Shown here one piece after another: positions 7,229 through 14,980 of a stretch of DNA of 27,388 nucleotides; the first letter of the stretch is position 1; each line of letters begins with the position of its first letter. The translations under genes and the position numbers were made by a program. The notes under the pieces were generated by a model. That model was not told the DNA's origin. It saw nothing but the letters and a program-made list of their open reading frames with translations, and did not search any database. This stretch comes from Acidobacteriaceae bacterium (GTDB lineage Bacteria > Acidobacteriota > Terriglobia > Terriglobales > Acidobacteriaceae): positions 266 to 27,653 of the forward strand of contig PKXI01000285.1 of assembly GCA_003133425.1 (NCBI GenBank), in the 5' to 3' direction.

Positions 7229-10200
7229 TCAGAAGGTGACCCGCAGAGACCCCTGGATGTTTCTCGGGCCATAGGCAAGGCCCGAAGCGTTCCCAAAGTT
7301 TGAGTTGGTGTTGACCAGCGGGCTGCAGGTTTGCGTTGCCGAAGTGCTGCAGCTCACTGACGTGTCAAAGCCGGTGAAGCGATGCCGGTTGAAGAGGTCA
7401 AAGAACTCCACGCGGAAGTCGGTGTGGACCCGTTCGGTGAACATGGGGAAGGCCTTGGTGACGTTGAAGTCCTCGCTCGTGTTGAAGAGCTCGCGTACGC
7501 CAAGGGCTTTGGGCGCGCTGCCAAACGTGAAGTTGGCGGCCGGAGTAAAGGCAGCCTGGTTTAGGATGCGGCTCTGGCCCCAGACATATTTGCCGTGGAG
7601 CGCGCCAATCTTCTGTGCGTTAACGCTGTTGGGACGGCCGTTTGAAGAGCCGGTTGCGCCCTCGGGGCCCGCGAAGATGCCCGAGGTCCAGCCCGCCGAG
7701 GATACGCTGAGTGCGGTTCCGCTTTGATACTTCTGGACGGCGGCAACCTTCCATCCACCGGCCAGCACGTTGACAACTGCACCGTGATTGGCAAACTGCT
7801 TGCCCTTGCCGAAGGGCAGATCGTAAGTCCAGGCCAGGACGACGCGTTGCGGAATGTCAAACGAGCTGAGAGCCTTCTCGGCCTTCAGATTGTAGACGTT
7901 CAGCGCGCCGGCATTCCCATTCCCTTCCCAGCCGGCCTCGCTCGGATACTCCGAGTCGGCATTGGTCAGGTTTTTTGACCAGGTGTAGCTGGCCAACACT
8001 GTCAGCCCAGCGCTGGTACGCTTGGTGACCTGCGCCTGCATGGCGTCGTAAGTGTAATCGCCGAAGGGGTCGTCCATGGTTGCTGAATCCACCGAGACGG
8101 TTCCATACTGCGGGAAGGGACGCAGGGCCTGAGAGACGGTGCCGCTGAACCCGGCATAGGGCGCTGTGACCAGGGGTTGGCCCGCGCAAACCGGACTTGT
8201 CGCTTGGTTGGCAATGTTGACTTGCAAACATGCACCTCGCGAGAGGTTGGCCGGATTGCCCTGGTTGGGGTCATGCAGGAATGCCTGCAGGTGGTCGCCA
8301 TGACCGCCAACGTAGGCCACGTCCACAATGGTCTGGAAGGGCAACTGGCGCTGAATATCAAGAGTCCAGTTTTGGATGGTTCCAGGGCGGTCTACCTTCG
8401 ACTCGATGAAGAGGGCGTTGCCCTGCCCGTTCATGACCGTGGGGTCGATGAATGGAGGCAGTTTGCCGGGATATGCGGTGATCTTCGAGAGCACTGCTAC
8501 CGGAGTTTGGACGCTGGCCGCTGTGGGGTAGGTGTAGCTGGAGAAAAAACCCTGGCTGTCGTTCTCGGCGAAGCCGCCGACGCGCTGGGTGGAGAAGTAA
8601 ATGCCGTAGCCGGCGCGGATGACGGTGTTCGGATCGACCGAATAGGAGAGGCCCACGCGCGGACCGAAGGCCTTTTTGAAGATCGACTGCGGGGTGCTGC
8701 CGCCGAGGCGTCCCGTGCCGCTGCCTTCGAAGACGTAAGCGCCGGGAAGGCCGCCCGCCCCCGGGTTCGCGAGGGTTGGGTCCACAAAGGACATACGGTT
8801 CTGCGACTCGGTCACCGGGATTGGCATGTCATAACGCAGGCCAAGGTTGATGGTTAGCTTGTTGTTGAGCTTCCAGTCGTCGGCGGCAAAGACGGCAACA
8901 TACTTGGCGCGCCATCCGTTGATCTGGGGAATGGAAATAGACGCATTGGAGGCCGCGCCTAGATAGAAGCTGGCGAAGCCAAAGCCGGAGTTGGTGTCAG
9001 CCGGAGTACTGGTCGGGCCCTGGGTGAAGTTGAACTGGCCGGCGCTGCCGGTCAGAATATTCAGATTGAACTGCGCGGCGCGAAATTCGCCACCGAATCG
9101 GAAGCTGTGACGGCCCTTCTGCCACGAGACCGCGTCGTCATATTGAAAGACGTTGTCGTCAAAGGTGCTTGCGCCGTCGCTTGGGGTGTTGATGCCATTG
9201 GCCGGATAGTTGTAGCTGAATCTAGGGAAAACCGCGTCGCCTACGCCCTTGAGGCCAAACTTGTTTGCCCAGTCGCCGCCATATCCGCCCTCGCCCGAGC
9301 CCTCGACGCGATGGCGGCGAGTAAAGCCGGCGTTGAAGTGGTTGAGCATGGTAGGCGAGATGAAATAGTCATAGCCCAGACGCAGATATTTGTTGCCCTG
9401 CGTGTTGCCGCCGTCGAAAAGCGGCCCGAGGCTTTGGGTGCTGATGTAAGGCATGTTGCCGGTGAAGTAACTGGCTGAGATCTTGCTGTGCGTGTTGATA
9501 TTCTCGTCGATGCGAATGGACCACATGTCAGCCTGCTCGTGGTTGGAACTATTGTCATTGATGTTGAAGTAAGGGCTGGTGGCGCTGGAGGGGGCGGAGG
9601 GCATGACCTTGGAAGCGGCGGCAAAGACCGGATCCGGGGACTCGGTGATTTTGTTGTTGGGATAAGCCTGGCAGGTCTTTCCCTGGTTGGCGCCAGTGCA
9701 GGTCGAGTAATCATAAAGGATATGGGCCTGGAAGTTCTGGCCGTTGATGGTCAAAGGTGTTAATAGGGACGAGAAGTCCCCGCCGAGCATGGCCTGCGTG
9801 GGCGCCGATAGCAAGGATACGCCGCCATTGACTTGCCGGAAGCCCTCGTAATTGAAGAAGAAGAAGGTCTTGTCTTTACCGTTGTAAAGCCAGGGAACGC
9901 GCACCGGCCCTCCGATGCTTGCACCGAAGTCGTTCTGGGTGTCGATGGGCTTGGTTGTTGACTTCGGCCCAAAAACGGCGTTTTGGTAGTTGTTGAGCCA
10001 ACTGTTGGCATCTATCACGCGGTTCTTGAGCAGGTCGTAAGCCGACCCGTGAAAATCGTTCGTTCCTTGCTTGGAGGAGAGATTGACCACGCCGCCGCTT
10101 GCGCTTCCAAATTGGGCATCGAAGGTGTTGGTCATGACCTTGAACTCGGAGACGGCCTCCACGCTGAAGCCATAGGTCACCTGCATGTTGGCCGATGCCA

Positions 10201-10837
10201 GCTCGGTCGTGGAACCGTCCAGAAGAATGTCGCCGCCGCCCTGTTGTCCGCCACTGAGCTTGAAGTTTCCAGAGGGCGGCGAGGAGGGGTTGTTGGTCAT
10301 GGAGCCGGCGAATCCGGGCGAGAGCGCCGCGAATTCCAGCGGGTTGCGGATCTCACCGCCGAAGGGCAGCGGAAGCGAATCCAGTACCTGAGGCAACATC
10401 GTGAAGCCGACATCGGAGGATTCGGACTCCAGGTGCGAGGCGTCGCTGGTCACAGTCACCGTAGTCTGCGCGGAACCGACCTTCAACTGAGCTGTGACGG
10501 TGGACGTGCTGGCTACCTGCACGACGATGCCGACCTGGTTGAAACTCTCAAATCCGGTAGCATTGATCTCGAGTGCGTAAGTTCCCGGCGGAAGCTCGGG
10601 AAATGAAAACAGACCATCGGAAGTCGTCGCGCCATCATACTTGCTGCCGGTGTTGGTCTCCGTCAGATTGAGGGATGCTCCTGGAACTACAGAGCCGTTA
10701 GCGTCATTCACTATTCCGGTCAAAGTTCCTCGGCCCGATTGGGCCGTGATGGGGACGCCTGTCACCAAGCCAAACGCCACCAACAGCAACATCGAGAGGC
10801 GCCAAGTTTGGCTAGCTCTGAGGTAAATGTGATTCAT
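7229..10837 (-). CDS. Oar-like TonB-dependent outer-membrane receptor with N-terminal carboxypeptidase-regulatory domain
   Basis: The start is the ATG at 10837 (1202 aa), preceded by AAGGAG with 5-base spacing. The longer open frame upstream is non-secretory. Residues 1-33 are a signal peptide (LSMLLLVAFGLVTG...ITAQSG). Residues ~37-120 form a CarboxypepD_reg Ig-like domain (GTLTGIVNDANGSVVPGASL, GLFSFPELPPGTYALEI). A plug-like region with ILLDGS follows, then a long beta-barrel ending in an aromatic residue (NIQGSLRVTF), the usual outer-membrane assembly signal. This architecture and length are typical of the expanded Oar-like receptor family in Acidobacteria. They act in outer-membrane uptake of large substrates, often oligosaccharides. 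It is the third gene of the GH130 operon, 29 bases after the permease stop, which suggests that it imports the GH130 substrate. No SusD-type lipoprotein accompanies it. Confidence 0.92.
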   Translation of the reverse strand: MNHIYLRASQTWRLSMLLLVAFGLVTGVPITAQSGRGTLTGIVNDANGSVVPGASLNLTETNTGSKYDGATTSDGLFSFPELPPGTYALEINATGFESFNQVGIVVQVASTSTVTAQLKVGSAQTTVTVTSDASHLESESSDVGFTMLPQVLDSLPLPFGGEIRNPLEFAALSPGFAGSMTNNPSSPPSGNFKLSGGQQGGGDILLDGSTTELASANMQVTYGFSVEAVSEFKVMTNTFDAQFGSASGGVVNLSSKQGTNDFHGSAYDLLKNRVIDANSWLNNYQNAVFGPKSTTKPIDTQNDFGASIGGPVRVPWLYNGKDKTFFFFNYEGFRQVNGGVSLLSAPTQAMLGGDFSSLLTPLTINGQNFQAHILYDYSTCTGANQGKTCQAYPNNKITESPDPVFAAASKVMPSAPSSATSPYFNINDNSSNHEQADMWSIRIDENINTHSKISASYFTGNMPYISTQSLGPLFDGGNTQGNKYLRLGYDYFISPTMLNHFNAGFTRRHRVEGSGEGGYGGDWANKFGLKGVGDAVFPRFSYNYPANGINTPSDGASTFDDNVFQYDDAVSWQKGRHSFRFGGEFRAAQFNLNILTGSAGQFNFTQGPTSTPADTNSGFGFASFYLGAASNASISIPQINGWRAKYVAVFAADDWKLNNKLTINLGLRYDMPIPVTESQNRMSFVDPTLANPGAGGLPGAYVFEGSGTGRLGGSTPQSIFKKAFGPRVGLSYSVDPNTVIRAGYGIYFSTQRVGGFAENDSQGFFSSYTYPTAASVQTPVAVLSKITAYPGKLPPFIDPTVMNGQGNALFIESKVDRPGTIQNWTLDIQRQLPFQTIVDVAYVGGHGDHLQAFLHDPNQGNPANLSRGACLQVNIANQATSPVCAGQPLVTAPYAGFSGTVSQALRPFPQYGTVSVDSATMDDPFGDYTYDAMQAQVTKRTSAGLTVLASYTWSKNLTNADSEYPSEAGWEGNGNAGALNVYNLKAEKALSSFDIPQRVVLAWTYDLPFGKGKQFANHGAVVNVLAGGWKVAAVQKYQSGTALSVSSAGWTSGIFAGPEGATGSSNGRPNSVNAQKIGALHGKYVWGQSRILNQAAFTPAANFTFGSAPKALGVRELFNTSEDFNVTKAFPMFTERVHTDFRVEFFDLFNRHRFTGFDTSVSCSTSATQTCSPLVNTNSNFGNASGLAYGPRNIQGSLRVTF

Positions 10838-10866
10838 TTTGTCTCCTTCTAACGTTTGCATGGTTG

Positions 10867-12156
10867 TTAGGCCTCCATTGTGGATACGGCGTGGCTGACG
10901 ACGGGGGAGGTGCTGTTTCCCGCCGCGGTCAGGCCCCTCTGGATCTGACCAGCCACCCGGATGGACAACAACTGTAGTAGCGCAATTACAGGGAGGGCGT
11001 ATTTGAGCGCGGCAACGCCAGATCCCCAATACGCGATGCCCAGGAATAAGCAGCATCCCAGGCTACGACCAAGAAACAGACCGAATTCGTGGTTGAAGAT
11101 ATAGGCGTACTCGTTGCGTCCTTCGATATGGGAGACAACGTCGACCACCTGTAGCTGGATTGGGTAGTAGGCAAGATCCAGCAAAGGCTTGGCCAGCAGA
11201 AGGCACCCAATAAAGACGAGTACGCCAACGGCGTTGAAAAACAGGGTATTTGTGACTGCACCAAGTAAGAAAAGGATGAGTCCGAAGGAGAAGACGAGGA
11301 TGCGATGTTTGGGCGCGGCCACCCGACCGGCCAGATACATGAGGCACGCTGAGAACACTCCGCCAATTGCCTGAGTGGTCCCCAGAGTTCCCTCTTGGCC
11401 GACCAGCAACATAATGAGCATGGCAGGCGCCGTAACGATGTATCCCTGAGCCAAGCCCTTAAGCAGCGCCAACTGCAACATTCGCCACCACAGCGCATGA
11501 AAATGGAAGAAGACGAAGCGCGTATGTTCTGGATTACGGAAAGTGCCGCGTTCGAGGATGCCGGCAGACAGAATCGTCAATCCGAATACGGCAATCGCAA
11601 TGATGTGGTACGCTCGGTTGGCAACCCCACCCAGCCAACCATAGAGAGTGGTACCGCTGATAAAGAAGCCAATAAGCGCGGGCACCGCAACGGCGGCCAA
11701 AGACGCCAGGAAGTTCTCCACACCGTAGTAATAGTTCCGGTTTCCGTCATTGGTAGCCGTTAAAGCAAGGTACCCGCGGTTGGCCCAGAAGATTCCTGTC
11801 GCCAAACCCATGGCGAACCCTGATGTCGCCACGCCGATGGGGGTGAGGATGCTCAACTGCATCATCAGCATCATTGCCGCTCCCGAGAGCAGCATCCCGG
11901 CGGCGTACAGGTGCTTGGCTGCAACGCGGCCCAGCAGTTTCCCGTTTAGAAAGAAGGCAAGTGGAGTAGCCGCATAGATCGACAACTGATACGTGACAAC
12001 CTTGGATACGGCGTGCGAGTTGCGCATCACATAGGCTGCTACAAAGACCTCGATGACCGGAAGGACCAGGGCGTAGATCATGTTGGACACCATCAGTACC
12101 TGCATGGAGCGGGAGCAGCGGAGAAATACCTCAAACTCCTTTCGCAATTGGTTCAT
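10867..12156 (-). CDS. MFS permease (YqgE-like), probable sugar transporter
   Basis: I start at the ATG at 12156 (429 aa, MNQLRKEFEVFLRCSRSM...). AAGGAG lies 7 bases upstream, and this ATG overlaps the stop of the GH130 gene as ATGA, so the two are translationally coupled. About twelve hydrophobic segments are visible, among them MIYALVLPVIEVFVAAYVM, MLIMLLVGQEGTL, ILVFSFGLILFLLGAV and VLVFIGCLLLAKPLLDLAYY. GFAMGLATGIFWANRGYLAL and YYGVENFLASLAAVAVPALI resemble the YqgE-type branch of the major facilitator superfamily. I infer inner-membrane uptake of the oligosaccharide cleaved by the GH130 enzyme. The substrate cannot be read from sequence alone. The longer ORF upstream simply runs back into the GH130 gene in another frame. 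Confidence 0.82.
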   Translation of the reverse strand: MNQLRKEFEVFLRCSRSMQVLMVSNMIYALVLPVIEVFVAAYVMRNSHAVSKVVTYQLSIYAATPLAFFLNGKLLGRVAAKHLYAAGMLLSGAAMMLMMQLSILTPIGVATSGFAMGLATGIFWANRGYLALTATNDGNRNYYYGVENFLASLAAVAVPALIGFFISGTTLYGWLGGVANRAYHIIAIAVFGLTILSAGILERGTFRNPEHTRFVFFHFHALWWRMLQLALLKGLAQGYIVTAPAMLIMLLVGQEGTLGTTQAIGGVFSACLMYLAGRVAAPKHRILVFSFGLILFLLGAVTNTLFFNAVGVLVFIGCLLLAKPLLDLAYYPIQLQVVDVVSHIEGRNEYAYIFNHEFGLFLGRSLGCCLFLGIAYWGSGVAALKYALPVIALLQLLSIRVAGQIQRGLTAAGNSTSPVVSHAVSTMEA

Positions 12157-13223
12157 CCCCTGGCTCCTTTGGTTCGGATGAGACCAGCGAGGATGCTCGA
12201 GACGGAGAGATGCGCGCCACATATCACGCTGTCGGCTGCGCCGTAATACATAGTGATGCGGTCTCCATCGACCAGATGACCATTCGTGAAAATAACTTGT
12301 CCGAAGAATCCCTCCAACTCATATGGGGTTGAAGGCTCCATAATGGGAGTCTCAGACCGGGCCAGGACGCGCCACGGTTCGTTGAGGTCGAGCAGAAGTG
12401 CGCCAAGGCAGTAGCGATTCTCTTTCGTCGCACCGTGGTAAATCTCCAGCCATCCTTCGGCGGTCAGGATGGGTGCGGCTCCCGCTCCAACCCTTGCGCT
12501 ATCCCAATACCCCTCACGGCTATGGGCCAGGCAACGGTGCTGTCCCCAGTGAACAAGATCGGGTGATTCGGCCAGCCAGATGTAGTTGCCGCCTAACTCT
12601 GGGCTGCTTGGCCGGTGCAGCGCATAGTATTTGCCGCCGATTTGCTCATCAAAGATGGCGCAATCTTTGTTGTGCGGGGCGAAAATCATGCCGACGTGTT
12701 CGAAGTCTTTCCAATCGCGCGTCGTTCTCAGCCCAACGCCCACACCGTTGCTCGATACTTGCGTGTATGTCAGGTAATAGGACTCGCCAATCTGCGTGAC
12801 ACGGCAGTCCTCAATGCCGTAGGTTTCCAGCTCGCCGGATCCCATGAAAGGCTCGCTGCCTTCCGGCTCGGTAAAGTGAATTCCGTCGTCGCTTGATAGC
12901 AGGCGAAGGTGAGACATCGTAGTCAGGTAATCGTTCCCGTCATAACTGATGACGCGTGGATCGCTCAGATCGAGCCGCGAATCGCTCGAATCGAACTCAA
13001 GCACCTCGAGCCGGCCATCGGGATTCAGTATCGGGAAGGAGGTCTTGCCTGGAATCTGTGTCGGCCGCTCGGCAACCCGCACCAGCAGACAAACCTTGCC
13101 CTGGTATCGGAACACACCTGGATTCAGGAGGCAGGTTACTTCCATGCCTTCCACACTCGGACGAAGGTCCTGTGGTTTGAGGATCGGGTTCTCGTCGAAG
13201 CGTTGTGCTAAGTCTCTCATCAT
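12153..13223 (-). CDS. GH130 family glycoside phosphorylase, probably acting on beta-mannosides
   Basis: The 356-residue form from the ATG at 13223 (MMRDLAQRFDENPIL) is preferred. GH130 proteins usually begin near this RFxENPIL motif, an AAGG precedes it, and the 28-codon extension upstream begins with a TTG lacking a ribosome site. Family hallmarks are the five-bladed propeller pattern with YGIEDCRVTQIGESYYLTYT (residues ~135-154), APHNKDCAIF, HRPSSPELGGNYIWLAESPD, WDSARVGAGAAPI, GWLEIYHG and MYYGAADSVICGAHL. The Asp of IEDCR is expected to be the general acid. The usual Pro of the EDPR motif is Cys here, as in some mannoside-phosphorylase branches with EDAR. There is no signal peptide, so it acts in the cytoplasm. 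Phosphorolysis to mannose-1-phosphate is the likely reaction, although hydrolytic GH130 members exist. It is the first gene of the operon with permease and receptor. Confidence 0.88.
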   Translation of the reverse strand: MMRDLAQRFDENPILKPQDLRPSVEGMEVTCLLNPGVFRYQGKVCLLVRVAERPTQIPGKTSFPILNPDGRLEVLEFDSSDSRLDLSDPRVISYDGNDYLTTMSHLRLLSSDDGIHFTEPEGSEPFMGSGELETYGIEDCRVTQIGESYYLTYTQVSSNGVGVGLRTTRDWKDFEHVGMIFAPHNKDCAIFDEQIGGKYYALHRPSSPELGGNYIWLAESPDLVHWGQHRCLAHSREGYWDSARVGAGAAPILTAEGWLEIYHGATKENRYCLGALLLDLNEPWRVLARSETPIMEPSTPYELEGFFGQVIFTNGHLVDGDRITMYYGAADSVICGAHLSVSSILAGLIRTKGARG

Positions 13224-13334
13224 CGGCCCTTCGCGGTTCTTGGGGAACAAGCATTCACCTGGGCGCTTTTGCGGCAAATCAAATCCGTATTCCGAAGGCA
13301 CCAGCAACTATTAAGTAAAGCAACTACTGCTGAA

Positions 13335-13389
13335 AAGGGACTTACAGTCGAAATCATCCAGAATCAATGCGAATTACATGTAATTCGCA
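13335..13389 (-). promoter_or_regulatory. Regulatory module upstream of the GH130 operon (22-bp perfect palindrome plus conserved block)
   Basis: Positions 13368-13389 form a perfect 22-bp palindrome with half-site TGCGAATTACA. On the operon side it is followed (read on plus, to its left) by GAAATCAT at 13350-13357 and AAGGGA at 13335-13340. The palindrome edge is 144 bases from the GH130 ATG. The same arrangement of palindrome, GAAATCAT and AAGGGA, with equal overall length, occurs at 16612-16666. The palindrome is presumably a dimeric repressor or activator site and the conserved block part of the promoter. The protein that binds is unknown. Confidence 0.65.
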
Positions 13390-13663
13390 AGTGAACGCAT
13401 AGGAAGAAGTCGTGGTTGAGGCGCGTGGAACTTCAGGTTAGGGCTGCTTTCAGCAGAACTACTGAAACAATTTCATGGCAGGAACACAATCTGTTCCGAG
13501 CGAACATTCTCTGTCATCCGGAGGAGCTTAGCCGTCCCTATTTTGGGTTCCCCGGCGCATACTCGATGTGCTAGGATTCGTCGAGTAACGGATGTTTGCG
13601 CACTGTGTATAGAATTGCTCACATTCGGATTCAGTGAGTCGTGGATGGGATCGAACACGGATT
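13390..13663. other. Rest of the divergent intergenic region
   Basis: This stretch lies between the palindrome and the divergent regulator gene. I see no gene. It contains short repeats of the type CAGCAGAACTACTGAAA, also seen in inverted order near 13318-13336, and a small CTGCT-TTC-AGCAG inverted repeat around 13443-13455. A promoter for the regulator should lie here, but no convincing -35/-10 pair could be picked by eye. Confidence 0.3.
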
Positions 13664-14932
13664 ATGAAAGTCGAATCGGCACTCCAGGCAGACACCCGCT
13701 GGCAGCTAATTGAGAGGATTACCGCCAGTCCGCCCTTCCAGAAATCGGCGCGGCTCAAAGATTTGCTGTTCTTCCTGGCCGAGAGAACTCTCCAGGGTCA
13801 AACGCAGGATTTGAGCGAACACAACATCGGGAGCGCCGTATTTGGCAAGGCCCAGGACTACAGCGTCGTTGAGGACAGTTCGGTCCGCGTACATGTCCGC
13901 CAGTTGCGGCTAAAGCTGCATGAGTACTTCGACGGAGAGGGCCGCGGCGAGCCGGTAATCGTCGAGATTCCCAAAGGTGCCTACACAACTCTCTTTCGAA
14001 CTGTAGAGCAGGAGCCGGCAGTCGAGCCAACTCCCGCTCTCCTTGGATTCAAATCCCTGCCGAGTTGGCTGCCATGGTCCCTGGCCACACTCTTTCTTGT
14101 CACCACTCTTGTGGCTTGGTTTCGACGGCCAGCAGTTTCAATTCCGCCTCCACCTCCGTGGCCCCTTGCCGCGCTTTTCGATTCGAGCAATAGCCCCGTG
14201 CAGGTAGTGGTGGCAGACATCAACTACGGCATGATGCGGCTTGTCGACGAACAGCCTGTGACTCTTGAGCAATATTTGAGCGCTTCCTACAGGAGCGGCA
14301 CCGCGTTTACAAACGCTCACCCTACCGCCCGTGATTTGCGCGTAAACAAGTACCTTTCTGGCTCCCTCCTAACGTCGTATGCGGACCTGGTAGTAGTCGA
14401 TACGCTGCTGCGCCTGAGCGGAAACTCGAGTGATCGGCTCGCCGTTCGCTCCGCCCGAGAATTGCGCCCACGCGACCTCGAGCAGGGTGCCTTTGTCTTT
14501 GTCGGCAGCCCCAGTTCCAATCCCTGGGTCTCCTACTTCCAGGACAAGCTCAACTTTCAGGAGCGTGAAGGAGTAGTTGGGGAAAGCCTCAAGTTCTTTC
14601 AGAATGTGCATCCGAAAGCCGGGGAGCAGGACACCTACCACGGTTTGACCTTCACCGGAAGTTCGGGCGAAGACTACGCCACCATCTCGTTGCTGCCATC
14701 TGCCGATGGCCGCGGCAGTGTTCTCATCCTCCAGGGACTGCAACAAGAAGGCACCGAATCCGCTGGGCTTTTTCTTGCCGACGCCGGCAGCCGGCAAAAG
14801 CTCCAGGAGGCTCTCGGAGTCTCCGGCTCTCCCGCGCAGCCTTTCTACTTCGAAGCCCTCATTCGCACTCAGGCCGTTGCCGGCGCCCCCAATGCGACTT
14901 CCATCGTCGCCACACGCGTAATTCATCCCTGA
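13664..14932 (+). CDS. Membrane-anchored winged-helix-like regulator of acidobacterial type
   Basis: I start at the ATG at 13664 (422 aa). A GTG at 13634 would add ten residues, and neither has a clear ribosome site. Residues ~10-112 match the wHTH-like head found on many acidobacterial cyclase and TPR signalling proteins: FQKSARLKDLLFFLAERTL, EHNIGSAVFGKAQDYSVVED, SSVRVHVRQLRLKLHEYF and VIVEIPKGAYTTLFR. One transmembrane helix follows (LPSWLPWSLATLFLVTTLV, residues ~133-153), then a proline-rich linker. The ~240-residue C-terminal part lies outside the membrane and has no domain I recognise (FVFVGSPSSNPWVSYFQDKL, YATISLLPS). The layout resembles CadC/ToxR one-component sensors: DNA-binding head inside, sensor outside. 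It is divergent from the GH130 operon and convergent with the Tat-protein gene, so it is a candidate regulator of both. Confidence 0.72.
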   Translation: MKVESALQADTRWQLIERITASPPFQKSARLKDLLFFLAERTLQGQTQDLSEHNIGSAVFGKAQDYSVVEDSSVRVHVRQLRLKLHEYFDGEGRGEPVIVEIPKGAYTTLFRTVEQEPAVEPTPALLGFKSLPSWLPWSLATLFLVTTLVAWFRRPAVSIPPPPPWPLAALFDSSNSPVQVVVADINYGMMRLVDEQPVTLEQYLSASYRSGTAFTNAHPTARDLRVNKYLSGSLLTSYADLVVVDTLLRLSGNSSDRLAVRSARELRPRDLEQGAFVFVGSPSSNPWVSYFQDKLNFQEREGVVGESLKFFQNVHPKAGEQDTYHGLTFTGSSGEDYATISLLPSADGRGSVLILQGLQQEGTESAGLFLADAGSRQKLQEALGVSGSPAQPFYFEALIRTQAVAGAPNATSIVATRVIHP

Positions 14933-14980
14933 GCCTTGGTACGTTTCCGCGCCTCGCTATTCCAAAGCATTTCAGCGAGC

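Noticed and set aside
8177..10606. Long plus-strand frames opposite the receptor gene (8177-8857, 9983-10606)
   Set aside because: The receptor frame on the other strand has signal peptide, domains and codon usage. These are antisense by-products of GC-rich DNA.
11395..11763. Plus-strand frame opposite the MFS permease
   Set aside because: Gln/Arg-rich shadow with no homology signals.
14953..14979. CTCGCT...AGCGAG inverted repeat between convergent genes, as a bidirectional terminator
   Set aside because: Only 6 bp of stem with a 15-base loop and no T tract on either side. It also touches the very end of the Tat-protein frame region.
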